A stretch of 51,020 bases of DNA from Bradyrhizobium iriomotense (GCF_030160715.1 NZ_BSOW01000054.1:1-51020); one strand, 5' to 3'. Shown: positions 24,991 through 36,461, numbered from the stretch's first letter. The notes: generated from the sequence alone by a model not told the origin. Numbers and translations: made by a program.

Positions 24991-25027
24991 TACCAACCGT
25001 GGCGACATTGAAGCAGCTTGGTTGGTA
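24991..25027. repeat. Inverted repeat TACCAACC / GGTTGGTA
   Basis: TACCAACC (24991-24998) and GGTTGGTA (25020-25027) are perfect 8-base inverse complements with a 21-base loop. It lies between the acuI stop and the secreted-protein start on the same strand. There is no U-run. It could be a weak transcription end for acuI or a regulator site for the downstream gene; neither is proven. Confidence 0.45.
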
Positions 25028-25041
25028 AAGTCTGAACGCCG

Positions 25042-26028
25042 TTAGAGAATTTTTACCACGATGCGGCCGCGGACCTCGCCCGCGAGAATCTTCGGCCCCC
25101 ACTCGATGATTTGGTCGAGCGAAATTTCCTTAGTAATTTCAGATAGTTTCGTCCGATCCAGGTCGGACGCAAGGCGTTGCCAGGCGGCCTTCCGCGGCGC
25201 GATCGGGCACATCACCGAATCGATGCCGAGAAGGCACACCCCGCGCAAAATAAACGGCGCGACCGAGGACGGCAGATCCATACCGGCGGCCAGACCGCAG
25301 GCTGCAATCGCTCCGCCGTACTTCGTCATCGCCAGGAGGTTCGCGAGGGTGGTCGAGCCGACGCTATCGACGCCGCCGGCCCAGCGCTCCTTGGCGAGCG
25401 GCTTTGCCGGCACGGACAGCTCGTTGCGGTCGATCACCTCGGCCGCTCCCAATTCCCGGAGATAACCCGCTTCGGCCGCACGCCCCGTCGAGGCGATGAC
25501 GTGGTAACCGAGCTTCGACAGCACGGCGGTTGCAACCGAGCCGACACCACCGGCTGCGCCCGTCACCACCACGGGGCCGCTCTTCGGCGAGATGCCCTGC
25601 TTCTCCAGCGCCAGCACCGCGAGCATCGCGGTGAAGCCGGCGGTGCCGATCGCCATGGCGTCGCACGCCGACAGGCCCTGCGGCAGCGCGACCAGCCAGT
25701 CGCCCTTCACCCGCGCCTTCTCGGCATAGGCGCCGAGATGCGTCTCGCCCATGCCCCAGCCGGTGCAGACGACCTTGTCGCCCGCCTTCCACTGCGGATG
25801 AGAAGACTGCTCGACGGTGCCGGCGAAATCGATGCCGGCGATCATCGGGAAGCGGCGCACGACCGGCGCCTTGCCGGTGAGCGCAAGACCATCCTTGTAG
25901 TTCAGCGTCGACCACTCGACGCGCACGGTGACGTCGCCCTCCATCAGTTCGGCTTCGTCGAACTGCGTCAATGCGGCGGTGGTGCCCTTGTCCGCCTTGT
26001 CGATCCGGATCGCCTTGAAGGTTGCCAC
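25042..26028 (-). CDS. acuI: Acrylyl-CoA reductase AcuI / YhdH (zinc-free MDR family)
   Basis: A 328-aa medium-chain reductase. N-terminal STLNYKDGLALTGK and PMIAGIDFAGTVE replace the zinc-site residues of alcohol dehydrogenases, as in the quinone/acrylyl-CoA reductase branch. The NADPH-binding loop is VVVTGAAGGVGSVA (about 152-165). The likely reaction is NADPH-dependent reduction of acrylyl-CoA to propionyl-CoA, protecting against this electrophile. ATG 26028 has GGGAGTGC about 5-12 bases upstream. An MFS transporter gene lies 40 bases upstream on the same strand. The symbol rests on close overall resemblance; another enal-CoA could be the substrate. Confidence 0.9.
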   Translation of the reverse strand: MATFKAIRIDKADKGTTAALTQFDEAELMEGDVTVRVEWSTLNYKDGLALTGKAPVVRRFPMIAGIDFAGTVEQSSHPQWKAGDKVVCTGWGMGETHLGAYAEKARVKGDWLVALPQGLSACDAMAIGTAGFTAMLAVLALEKQGISPKSGPVVVTGAAGGVGSVATAVLSKLGYHVIASTGRAAEAGYLRELGAAEVIDRNELSVPAKPLAKERWAGGVDSVGSTTLANLLAMTKYGGAIAACGLAAGMDLPSSVAPFILRGVCLLGIDSVMCPIAPRKAAWQRLASDLDRTKLSEITKEISLDQIIEWGPKILAGEVRGRIVVKIL

Positions 26029-26068
26029 GACTGCACTCCCTGACTTGTTTCAGGGGATGTTTAGCCGA

Positions 26069-27319
26069 TCAGGCAGGCTGCGCAACCGCTCTGGAGACAG
26101 GCTTCTCCTCGATCGGCAGATTGATTAGCGCGGAGAGCACGCCAAACAGGATCGAGAGCCACCAGATCGACGTGTAGGAACCGAACCGCTCGAACACGAT
26201 GCCGCCGAGCCAGACGCCGAGGAAGCCGCCAACCTGATGGCTGACGAACGCAAAGCCATAGAGGGTTGCGAGCCAGCGTGTGCCGAACATCAGCGCCACC
26301 AGCGCCGAGGTCGGTGGCACGGTCGAGAGCCACATCAGGCCGGACACGGCGCCGAACGCGATTGCCGAGAACGGCGTGATCGGGAACGAGATGAAGGCGA
26401 GCGTCGCGAGCGCACGGATGAAGTAAATCGTCGAGAGGATGTAGCGCTTGGGCAGATAGTTTTGCAGCCAGCCGACGCTCAGCGAGCCCACCATGTTGAA
26501 GAGCCCGATGGCCGCGATCACCCAGCCGCCGACCTGCGTGGAGATGCCGCGATCGACGAGGAAAGCCGGCAGATGCACGGTGATGAAAGCAAGCTGGAAG
26601 CCGCAGGTGAAGAAGCCGAGCACGAGCAAAACATAGGAGCGATGGCCGAAGGCCTCGGCAAGCGCCTTGGTGAAGGACTGCTCAGCGGCCGGCGTGCTGG
26701 ACGAGCTCGCAACCGGCGGCGTCGACAACGCGAACGACAGCGGAATGATCAGAAGCATCAGGCCCGCGAAAACCGTGAGCGTCTGCTGCCAGCCGAAATT
26801 GTCGATCAGCGCGACGCCCACGGGCGCGAACAGGAATTGCCCGAACGAGCCGGCCGCAGTGCCGGCGCCGAGCGCGAGGCCGCGCTTCTCGGCCGGCAGC
26901 AGCTTGCTGAAGGCCGACAGCACGAGATTGAACGAGCAGCCGGCAAGGCCGAAGCCGACCATGACGCCGGCGCCGATGTTGAGCGACAGCGGTGTCGAGG
27001 AATAGCGCATCAACAGCAGGCCGCCGGCATAGAGCACGGCGCCGACGCACATCACGCGGAACAGGCCGAAGCGATCGGCGACCGCGCCGGCGAACGGCTG
27101 GCCCAGTCCCCACAACAGATTCTGCACGGCGATCGCGAGGCCGAAGACGTCGCGGCCCCAGGAAAATTCGTGGCTCATTGGCTGGACGAAGAAGCCGAGG
27201 CTCGAGCGCGGACCGAAGCCCAGCATGCCGATGGCGCAGCCACAGAGAATGATGATCGCTGGCGTGCGCCAGGAGGAAGAACGCGAAACCGGACCGACGT
27301 CGCCCACGCTTGCCGACAT
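26069..27319 (-). CDS. MFS transporter
   Basis: A 416-aa polytopic protein with about 12 membrane helices. Motif-A-like GAVADRFGLFRV (about 78-89) after helix 2 and a charged central loop around 205-225 (SSSSTPAAEQSF) divide two six-helix halves. The general shape is that of the oxalate/monocarboxylate-type MFS groups. ATG 27319 follows AAAAAGGAAATTGC, a good ribosome site. It reads away from nadA and toward acuI, so the pair may share a transcript. Substrate not predictable; an organic acid is a reasonable guess. Confidence 0.88.
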   Translation of the reverse strand: MSASVGDVGPVSRSSSWRTPAIIILCGCAIGMLGFGPRSSLGFFVQPMSHEFSWGRDVFGLAIAVQNLLWGLGQPFAGAVADRFGLFRVMCVGAVLYAGGLLLMRYSSTPLSLNIGAGVMVGFGLAGCSFNLVLSAFSKLLPAEKRGLALGAGTAAGSFGQFLFAPVGVALIDNFGWQQTLTVFAGLMLLIIPLSFALSTPPVASSSSTPAAEQSFTKALAEAFGHRSYVLLVLGFFTCGFQLAFITVHLPAFLVDRGISTQVGGWVIAAIGLFNMVGSLSVGWLQNYLPKRYILSTIYFIRALATLAFISFPITPFSAIAFGAVSGLMWLSTVPPTSALVALMFGTRWLATLYGFAFVSHQVGGFLGVWLGGIVFERFGSYTSIWWLSILFGVLSALINLPIEEKPVSRAVAQPA

Positions 27320-27503
27320 GCAATTTCCTTTTTGAGCCGTTGGCGGGTCCGGAATAGGTCACCGCGACCGAAGCAATTAATGCATCTGCATGAAAATCCC
27401 AAGAGGTCTGCCCGGCATTGCAGCCCTGCAAATCCTGAGCGGGGGGCGCACGGGAATGTGTCCGAAAGGGTCTGGCGGCCAGAGCCTCCGCATGCTAAGT
27501 TTG

Positions 27504-27524
27504 ATTTACTCACATTGAGCATAT
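27504..27524. promoter_or_regulatory. Upstream operator copy, likely NadQ/NrtR-type site 1
   Basis: ATTTACTCA-CAT-TGAGCATAT. Each half differs by one base from the perfect site at 27632-27652 and has the same 9-3-9 geometry. It is 146 bases upstream of the nadA start; two sites 128 bases apart could allow looping or two promoters. Confidence 0.65.
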
Positions 27525-27631
27525 TAACGTGGGCTGCCGACCCATTCCCGAGCTGCGGTGGTGTCCGGCCAATCCTGATTGCGGCTCCCAAACCCAGCCG
27601 GCCTTGAAGGGCCGGATTTCTAACGGCCTAC

Positions 27632-27652
27632 ATATACTCAAATTGAGTATAT
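27632..27652. promoter_or_regulatory. Perfect palindromic operator in front of nadA, likely NadQ/NrtR-type site 2
   Basis: ATATACTCA-AAT-TGAGTATAT: a perfect 9-base inverted repeat with a 3-base centre, ending 17 bases before the nadA ATG. Its right half contains TATATT, a fair -10 element, so a bound repressor would block RNA polymerase. The surrounding DNA is GC-rich, which makes this AT-rich palindrome stand out. Confidence 0.78.
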
Positions 27653-27669
27653 TAGAGCGGGAGGCTTCG

Positions 27670-28776
27670 ATGCCGATCTCTGGAATTTACGGTCCCGACG
27701 ATTTCACCAGGCGGCCGAAGGGCCAGCCCGCTCCCACCGCACGCAAGCCCGTCGGCAACCGCGGCCCCGCATTGCCGCGGCCTTTGCTGGAATGGACACC
27801 GGAGGTCGAGCAGGCCACGGCGCACCTCTACGAGCGCGTCCGCCACGTGATCCCGTCGATCGAGTGGCCGCTGATGGCGCCGGCCATCAAGGCGATCAAC
27901 GAGCTGAAGCAGGCGCGGGGCGCGGTGATCCTCGCGCACAACTACCAGGCGCCGGAGATCTTCCACTGTGTCGCCGATATCGGCGGCGACTCGCTCCAGC
28001 TGGCGGTCGAGGCGACCAAGGTGAAGGCCGACATCATCGTGCAATGTGGCGTGCACTTCATGGCGGAGACCTCGAAGCTGCTCAATCCGGACAAGACGGT
28101 GCTGATCCCGGATTCCCGTGCCGGCTGTTCGCTCGCCGCCAGCATCACGGGTGCGGACGTGCGCCTCTTGCGCGAAAAGTTTCCGGGCGTGCCCGTCGTC
28201 GCCTATGTCAACACCTCCGCCGAGGTGAAGGCCGAGGTCGACATCTGCTGCACCTCGTCGAATGCGGTGCAGATGGTCGAAAGCCTGCGCGCGCCGAGCG
28301 TGATCTTCCTGCCCGACCAGTACCTCGCGAAATACGTTGCGTCGAAGACCGACGTGAAGATCATCGCCTGGAAAGGCGCCTGCGAGGTGCATGAGCGCTT
28401 CACCGGCGAAGAGCTGCGCAGCTTTCGCGAAGCCGATCCGTCCGTGCAGATCATCGCGCATCCGGAATGCCCGCCAGACGTCCTGGCGGAGGCCGACTTC
28501 ACCGGCTCGACCGCGCACATGATCAACTGGGTGCGCGAGAAGCGGCCGAAGCGGCTCGTGATGATCACCGAATGCTCGATGGCCGACAATGTGCGCGCCG
28601 AGCTGCCCGACATCGAGATGCTGCGCCCCTGCAATCTCTGCCCGCACATGAAGCGCATCACGCTGTCGAACATTTTGGACAGCCTGCTGACGCTCAGCGA
28701 GGAGGTGATGATCGATCCCGCCATCGCCGAGCGCGCGCGGCGATCGGTCGAGCGGATGATCAATCTGAAGAATTGA
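27670..28776 (+). CDS. nadA: Quinolinate synthase A
   Basis: A 368-aa 4Fe-4S enzyme condensing iminoaspartate with dihydroxyacetone phosphate to quinolinate. Likely cluster ligands are Cys126 (VQCGVHFMAE), Cys194 (CCTSSNAV) and Cys321 or Cys324 (CNLCPHM). VILAHNYQAPE and HPECPP are further family motifs. The leader of about 60 residues is somewhat longer than in short NadA forms. ATG 27670 has GGGAGG 6 bases upstream; the open frame further upstream crosses the operator and is not coding. It is the first gene of nadA-nadB-nadC, regulated through the palindromes just upstream. Confidence 0.97.
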   Translation: MPISGIYGPDDFTRRPKGQPAPTARKPVGNRGPALPRPLLEWTPEVEQATAHLYERVRHVIPSIEWPLMAPAIKAINELKQARGAVILAHNYQAPEIFHCVADIGGDSLQLAVEATKVKADIIVQCGVHFMAETSKLLNPDKTVLIPDSRAGCSLAASITGADVRLLREKFPGVPVVAYVNTSAEVKAEVDICCTSSNAVQMVESLRAPSVIFLPDQYLAKYVASKTDVKIIAWKGACEVHERFTGEELRSFREADPSVQIIAHPECPPDVLAEADFTGSTAHMINWVREKRPKRLVMITECSMADNVRAELPDIEMLRPCNLCPHMKRITLSNILDSLLTLSEEVMIDPAIAERARRSVERMINLKN

Positions 28777-28802
28777 GCACGGAGCGGCAACACAGCACAA
28801 CT

Positions 28803-28924
28803 GTCGTCCCGGCGAAGGCCGGGACCCATAACCACAGGCAGACGTCGTTGCGAAGAACGCCGTCGAACAACTTCGCAAAACAATTCCGCCTGGGGTTATG
28901 GGTCCCGGCCTTCGCCGGGACGAC
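28803..28924. repeat. Palindromic repeat inside the nad operon (GTCGTCCCGG family, copy 3)
   Basis: GTCGTCCCGGCGAAGGCCGG (from 28803) and CCGGCCTTCGCCGGGACGAC (to 28924) are perfect 20-base inverse complements; the next segment GACCCATAACC pairs with GGTTATGGGTC. The transcript would fold into a very stable long hairpin in the 170-base nadA-nadB gap. It starts 26 bases after the nadA stop and ends 22 bases before the nadB start, leaving the nadB ribosome site free. Confidence 0.92.
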
Positions 28925-28946
28925 AGCGGAGAACTTGGAGACAGCC

Positions 28947-30554
28947 ATGCCAAACACCATCCACGATCTCACCCGCACCACCGACGACATCGTCATCGTC
29001 GGCGGCGGCCTCGCCGGCCTGTTCTGTGCGCTCAAGCTGGCGCCGCGGCCCGTGACGCTGATCTCGGCCGCGCCGCTCGGACAGGGCGCATCGTCGGCCT
29101 GGGCGCAAGGCGGCATCGCGGCGGCCGTCGGCGAAGGCGACAGCCCCGAGGCGCACGCCGCCGACACCGTCGCGGTCGGCGCGGGTCTCGTCGATGAAGC
29201 GGTTGCGCTCGGGATTGCGCGCGAGGCGGCGCCGCGCATCCACGATCTCCTCAGCTACGGCGTGCCCTTCGACCGCGATCTCGAGGGCAGGCTTGCGGTG
29301 GGGCGGGAAGCTGCGCATTCGGCGCGGCGCATCGTGCAAGTGCGCGGCGACATGGCGGGCGCAGCGATCATCGCGGCGCTCAGCGAGGCCGTGCGGCGCA
29401 CGCCGTCGATCCGCCTGATCGAAGGCCTTGTCGCCGAGGCGCTGCTGACCGAAGACGGCGCCGTCACCGGTTTGCAGCTTCGCGACGCCGGCAATGCGAT
29501 GGCGCGCCCCGTCATCATCGCTTCGCGCGCGGTGGTGCTGGCAACCGGCGGCATCGGCCACCTCTATGCCGTCACGACCAACCCCGCCGAAGCAAGTGGA
29601 TCGGGTCTCGCGATCGCGGCACGGGCCGGCGCCGTCATCGCCGATCCGGAGTTCGTGCAGTTCCATCCGACCGCCATCATAGCCGGCCGCGATCCGGCGC
29701 CGCTTGCGACCGAAGCGCTGCGCGGCGAAGGCGCTGTTCTGATCAACGGCAAGGGCGAACGCTTCATGGCGGCACGCCATTCGCTCGCTGAACTCGCGCC
29801 GCGCGACATCGTCGCACGCGGCGTGTTCGCGGAGATCGCGGCCGGCCGCGGCGCGTTCCTCGATGCGCGGGAGGCGCTGGGGCCGCGCTTCGCCAAAAAA
29901 TTCCCGACCGTCCATGCGAGCTGCATCGCGGCTGGCCTCGATCCGGCGAGGCAGCCGATCCCGATTGCGCCTGCCGCGCACTACCACATGGGCGGCATCG
30001 CGGTGGATACACACGGCCGCACGTCCATCGACGGGCTCTGGGCCGGCGGCGAGGTATCCTCGACCGGCGCGCATGGCGCCAACCGGCTCGCCTCGAACTC
30101 TCTGCTGGAGGCCGTCGTCTATGCCGCCCGCATCGCGGAGGACATCGCCGGCCGCGCAATCCCCTCACCGGCCCACCTGCCGGAAGCGCTGGTGACGCCG
30201 CGCAACGCCGCGATCGATACGAGGACCGAGACGAAATTGCGTGCAATGATGAGTGCAAATGTCGGCGTGATCCGCGATAGCGACGGACTTGCGCAGGCCG
30301 TGCAGCATTTTGCGGCGCTTGAGAGCGATGCCGGCAGCGTCGCGCTTCGCAACATGGCGACCACGGCGCTGCTCGTTGCCGCATCCGCCTTCACCCGCCA
30401 CGAGAGCCGCGGCGCGCATTTCCGCTCCGACCATCCGACCGAGGCGCCGGCCTTCGCGGAGCGCACCATGACGACGCTCACCGCTGCGCGCGAGATCGCC
30501 GAAGCGTTGACCGAACAACCTGCGCGCCGGACGGCGCAAGCCATGATCGCCTGA
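28947..30554 (+). CDS. nadB: L-aspartate oxidase
   Basis: A 535-aa FAD enzyme oxidising L-aspartate to iminoaspartate, the substrate of NadA. The Rossmann motif is IVIVGGGLAGLFCALKL (about 14-30). The family signatures SSAWAQGGIAAAV (about 50-62), EFVQFHPTA and GAHGANRLASNSLLEA (about 372-387) are present, the last being the NadB/SdhA C-terminal motif. ATG 28947 has GGAG 8 bases upstream; the open frame extends through the palindromic repeat into nadA and is not coding there. nadC follows after 14 bases. Confidence 0.97.
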   Translation: MPNTIHDLTRTTDDIVIVGGGLAGLFCALKLAPRPVTLISAAPLGQGASSAWAQGGIAAAVGEGDSPEAHAADTVAVGAGLVDEAVALGIAREAAPRIHDLLSYGVPFDRDLEGRLAVGREAAHSARRIVQVRGDMAGAAIIAALSEAVRRTPSIRLIEGLVAEALLTEDGAVTGLQLRDAGNAMARPVIIASRAVVLATGGIGHLYAVTTNPAEASGSGLAIAARAGAVIADPEFVQFHPTAIIAGRDPAPLATEALRGEGAVLINGKGERFMAARHSLAELAPRDIVARGVFAEIAAGRGAFLDAREALGPRFAKKFPTVHASCIAAGLDPARQPIPIAPAAHYHMGGIAVDTHGRTSIDGLWAGGEVSSTGAHGANRLASNSLLEAVVYAARIAEDIAGRAIPSPAHLPEALVTPRNAAIDTRTETKLRAMMSANVGVIRDSDGLAQAVQHFAALESDAGSVALRNMATTALLVAASAFTRHESRGAHFRSDHPTEAPAFAERTMTTLTAAREIAEALTEQPARRTAQAMIA

Positions 30555-30568
30555 CGGAGACGCTTGTC

Positions 30569-31444
30569 ATGACGCCTGCTTCCCTGCTCCACCCCGACGC
30601 CTTCCTCTCGCCGCTCGCGATCGACGAAGCCGTGCACCGCGCGCTCGACGAAGATCTCGGCCGCGCCGGCGACATCACCTCGCTCGCGACGATCCCCGAG
30701 GCCAACACCGCCCACGCGATCCTGGTCGCGCGGCAGGCCGGCGTGATCGCCGGCCTGCCGCTGGCGCTGGCGACGCTGCAAAAGCTCTCCGATGCGATTA
30801 AGGTGCAGGCGCACGTCCGCGATGGCGCGCGCGTGAAGGCCGGACAGCGCGTGCTCACGATATCGGGCCCTGCCCGCGCCATTCTCACGGCCGAGCGGAC
30901 CGCGCTGAACTTCGTCGGCCGGCTCTCCGGCATTGCGACGCTGACGGCCGACTACGTCCGCCAGACCGAAGGCAGCAAGATGCGGATCTGCTGCACGCGC
31001 AAGACCACGCCGGGGCTGCGTGCGCTGGAGAAATACGCGGTGCGCTGCGGCGGCGGTTTCAACCATCGCTTTGGCCTGGATGACGCGATCCTGATCAAGG
31101 ACAACCACATCGCGGTCGCAGGCGGCATCCGCCCCGTGCTGGAACGCGCCCGCGGCCATGCCGGCCATCTCGTGAAGATCGAGATCGAGGTCGATACGCT
31201 GGCGCAACTGCGCGAGGTGCTGGACACCGGCCTTGCCGACGCGGTGCTGCTCGACAACATGGACATCGCCACGTTGCGCGAGGCGGTGAAGCTCGCAGGC
31301 GGGCGCGTCGCGCTGGAAGCGTCCGGTGGTGTCACGCTTGATACGATTGCACAGATCGCGGCGACCGGCGTCGACTACGTCTCATCAGGCGCGCTGACCC
31401 ATTCGGCGCCGAATTTCGACTGCGCGCTGGACATCGAGGCGTAA
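30569..31444 (+). CDS. nadC: Nicotinate-nucleotide pyrophosphorylase (carboxylating), QPRTase
   Basis: A 291-aa type II phosphoribosyltransferase turning quinolinate and PRPP into nicotinate mononucleotide. RKTTPGLRALEKYAVRCGGG (about 144-163) supplies the quinolinate/PRPP-binding Arg and Lys residues. Further motifs are DDAILIKDNH, IEIEVDTL, VLLDNM and LEASGGV. It completes the de novo NAD pathway with nadA and nadB. Its TAA stop is 4 bases from the stop of the convergent SleB-type gene, inside a 14-base palindrome. Confidence 0.97.
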   Translation: MTPASLLHPDAFLSPLAIDEAVHRALDEDLGRAGDITSLATIPEANTAHAILVARQAGVIAGLPLALATLQKLSDAIKVQAHVRDGARVKAGQRVLTISGPARAILTAERTALNFVGRLSGIATLTADYVRQTEGSKMRICCTRKTTPGLRALEKYAVRCGGGFNHRFGLDDAILIKDNHIAVAGGIRPVLERARGHAGHLVKIEIEVDTLAQLREVLDTGLADAVLLDNMDIATLREAVKLAGGRVALEASGGVTLDTIAQIAATGVDYVSSGALTHSAPNFDCALDIEA

Positions 31445-31457
31445 CGCGCTAGCGCGT
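31444..31457. repeat. 14-base perfect palindrome across two convergent stop codons
   Basis: ACGCGCTAGCGCGT reads the same on both strands. It begins at the last base of the nadC TAA (31442-31444) and contains the stop codon of the minus-strand SleB-type gene (31449-31451). It is too short, and lacks U-runs, to be a standard terminator. Confidence 0.7.
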
Positions 31458-32891
31458 CGCGCCCAGCTCGGCCGAGCTCTTGGCTTCCTGCGCGAGCTCG
31501 GCCGAGAGCGCGGCGGTCTGTGCCGGCGTGCCCCAGCTTGGCTCCTCGCTGCCATCACCCCAGGCGCGCGGCCGGTAGAAGGTGTGCACGCCGAACTTGT
31601 ACGTCTTCTTCATCTCGGCGACCCAGGACGGCCGCACCCAATAGGCATGGTAGTGCGTCGACTTGCCGACCTCGGGCAGCCAGATCTGGCCGTCGAGCAT
31701 CGCTTTCGCGATCTTCCTGGCGCGCTCCCACATGTCGGGCTCGCGGATCACGTCGGGATTGTTGTCGCAGGCGAAGGTGAACTGGCAGGCAAAGTGGCGG
31801 TACTTGTTCTGATAGACCACGCCGCACACGGTGTCCGGATATTTGCCGGAGAACACGCGATTCATCACCACTTGAGCAACCGCCATCTGGCCACGCACGG
31901 CCTCACCGCGCGACTCGAAGTACACGGCTTCAGCCAGGCACTTCTCTGATTTGGCGCGCGACTTGTCGTCGAGGGCGAGCCGTTCGGCCGGCGACCTGAC
32001 GCGCTGGTCGTCGGCATTGACCTCGCCCTTGGGCGCAACGCTCTCGCCACTCTCGGTCGCCCTTGCGACCTCCTCCTCCGACGATGGCGGCAGCGAGGCC
32101 ATCACCTTCATATCGGGGTCCGGCATCACGATCAGCGGCTCGGCGCCGGGCTGCCAGCTCTCCATGCCCTCGAGGCTGCCGCCGAGCGACGAGCTGCCGA
32201 AGAACAGGTTCGACGTCTTGACGCTGAAGGGATCGCGCGCCGGCGCGGCTGGGGCCGGCTTCAAATCGTTGAGCGGCTGGGCCGCAAGCGACAGCGCGGT
32301 GTCGCTCGCCGATGGCGTGGTGGAATATTGCGGCAGCGGCGGCGCGCGCAGCGCTTCCTCGAGCTCGGGATCAAGCGCGGCCGCGGACTCCGGCGACATC
32401 GCCTGCGGCAACGCGGCCGTCTTGGCGCCAAAGACCGAGCTGTTCGATGTCGCGGGATCCTGCGCGGCGGGCGCCGCCGATGGCGCGGCCGGCTCAGCCG
32501 GCGCGGGCGTGACGGTCGAGAGACGGTCGCCCTTCAGCGTGCGATCCACGCGCGGAAAATCAGCGGCCTGATAGCGCGGCGGCGCCTGGAGCGCCGGATT
32601 GCGCGCGATGCTGCCCGTGACGTCGCGATCGTCCAGGCTCGCGAGGCGATAGCTCGCGCTCTGCGGAACCGAGGTTCCGATCGGCCGGGCAAAGCTGTAG
32701 GTGGCGAGCTGGATCGAGGACGCCGCGGAGAATACCTGCCTCTGCCAGCGCTCGGCGACGCCGGGTTGGCGCGCCAGCAGCGAAGCAATGTCCTGATATC
32801 CGGTCTCTCTCGGCACCAATGCGAAGATGCAGAGACCGATTCCGAAGGACGCGAACCGCGCGCCCTTCGGATGGTTACGCAACACAAACAT
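31449..32891 (-). CDS. Cell wall hydrolase, SleB/Hydrolase_2 family
   Basis: A 480-aa envelope protein. A membrane anchor near the N-terminus (ARFASFGIGLCIFALV) is followed by some 290 residues of low-complexity Pro/Ala/Ser linker. The C-terminal Hydrolase_2 domain starts around residue 315: CLAEAVYFESRGE with the catalytic Glu, AVAQVVMNRV, CGVVYQNKY, CQFTFACD and the end THYHAYWVRPSW. Such domains cleave peptidoglycan as lytic transglycosylases or amidases; in non-sporulating bacteria the role is wall remodelling. ATG 32891 or GTG 32903 could start it; neither has a strong ribosome site. A long gap with two palindromic repeats lies upstream. Confidence 0.88.
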   Translation of the reverse strand: MFVLRNHPKGARFASFGIGLCIFALVPRETGYQDIASLLARQPGVAERWQRQVFSAASSIQLATYSFARPIGTSVPQSASYRLASLDDRDVTGSIARNPALQAPPRYQAADFPRVDRTLKGDRLSTVTPAPAEPAAPSAAPAAQDPATSNSSVFGAKTAALPQAMSPESAAALDPELEEALRAPPLPQYSTTPSASDTALSLAAQPLNDLKPAPAAPARDPFSVKTSNLFFGSSSLGGSLEGMESWQPGAEPLIVMPDPDMKVMASLPPSSEEEVARATESGESVAPKGEVNADDQRVRSPAERLALDDKSRAKSEKCLAEAVYFESRGEAVRGQMAVAQVVMNRVFSGKYPDTVCGVVYQNKYRHFACQFTFACDNNPDVIREPDMWERARKIAKAMLDGQIWLPEVGKSTHYHAYWVRPSWVAEMKKTYKFGVHTFYRPRAWGDGSEEPSWGTPAQTAALSAELAQEAKSSAELGATR

Positions 32892-33190
32892 CGATACGCT
32901 CACGCAACGCTTACGCTAGAGAAGATCGAATGCAGTTCGTCCGTGCAATTCGATCCTTTTTGTTGCTATCTAATTTAGGTTGCCGGGGAGTTAATCGGCG
33001 TTGCGTATGCAACACACTCAAGCAATCGCAGGCGTTTTCACGGGGCGACCGGACGCATTGGTAAATGCGACCTCATGCAAAGAGGTAAACGTCTCGTCAA
33101 CGCATATGGTGAAGGAACTCTTGCGCGTGCGCATCAATACGGGACGCGCGCGGTTCCGTCGTTGCGAAGGAGCGCCTCCACATCACCACT

Positions 33191-33289
33191 GTCATGCCCC
33201 GCGAAAGCGGGGCATCCAGTACGCCGCGGCTTCTCCGTATTCGTCACCGCCCCTGGAATACTGGATCGCCCGCTTTCGCGGGCGATGAC
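33191..33289. repeat. Palindromic repeat, GTCATGCCCCGCGAAAGC type
   Basis: GTCATGCCCCGCGAAAGCGG with GGCATCCAGTA (from 33191) pairs imperfectly with TACTGGATCGCCCGC then TTTCGCGGGCGATGAC (to 33289). The two arms differ at a few positions by changes that keep internal hairpins (CCCCGCGAAAGCGGGG; GCCCGCTTTCGCGGGC). The remainder of 32892-33190 holds no gene I can support. Confidence 0.85.
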
Positions 33290-33321
33290 GGTGTGTGCGC
33301 GGCATGCGGCATCAAGAAGCT

Positions 33322-33402
33322 CGTCATTGCGAGCGCAGCGAAGCAATCCAGACTGTCACCGTGGAACGATTTCTGGATTGCTTCGCTGCGCTCGCAATGA
33401 CG
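33322..33402. repeat. Perfect 30-base inverted repeat, CGTCATTGCGAGCGCAGCGA type
   Basis: The arms at 33322-33351 and 33373-33402 are exact inverse complements over all 30 bases around a 21-base loop. The arm wording (ATTGCGAGCGCAGCGAAGCA) is a widespread repeat in Bradyrhizobium and relatives (recognition). It stands 32 bases from the preceding, different palindrome. Confidence 0.93.
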
Positions 33403-33427
33403 ATGTGGGTGCAGTTGCGCGCAAACG

Positions 33428-33456
33428 AAAAGAGGCGGAGCCTTGGCCCCGCCTCT
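33428..33456 (-). terminator. Rho-independent terminator of ppdK
   Basis: On the minus strand AGAGGCGG, a loop of about 10 bases, CCGCCTCT, then TTTT. The 8-bp stem is at 33456-33449 and 33438-33431, and the U-run overlaps its end. It lies about 25 bases past the ppdK stop. Confidence 0.8.
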
Positions 33457-33480
33457 CTCATTCTCAGATCTTGATCAAGC

Positions 33481-36366
<2,886 letters not shown>

Positions 36367-36461
36367 AGCTTGCACACAACCTGCGAGAGGAACGGGAAAT
36401 CGCGGGCCTTACACCATTTTGGGCGGGCTCGCGCAAGTCGGACTGAAGGGGGATGGGGAGA

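Noticed and set aside
28467..28946. 160-codon N-terminal extension of nadB
   Set aside because: It reads nadA out of frame and crosses the palindromic repeat; ATG 28947 has a ribosome site and the FAD motif follows at once.
33191..33402. CRISPR array
   Set aside because: These are inverted, not regularly spaced direct repeats, of two different families, with no cas genes nearby.
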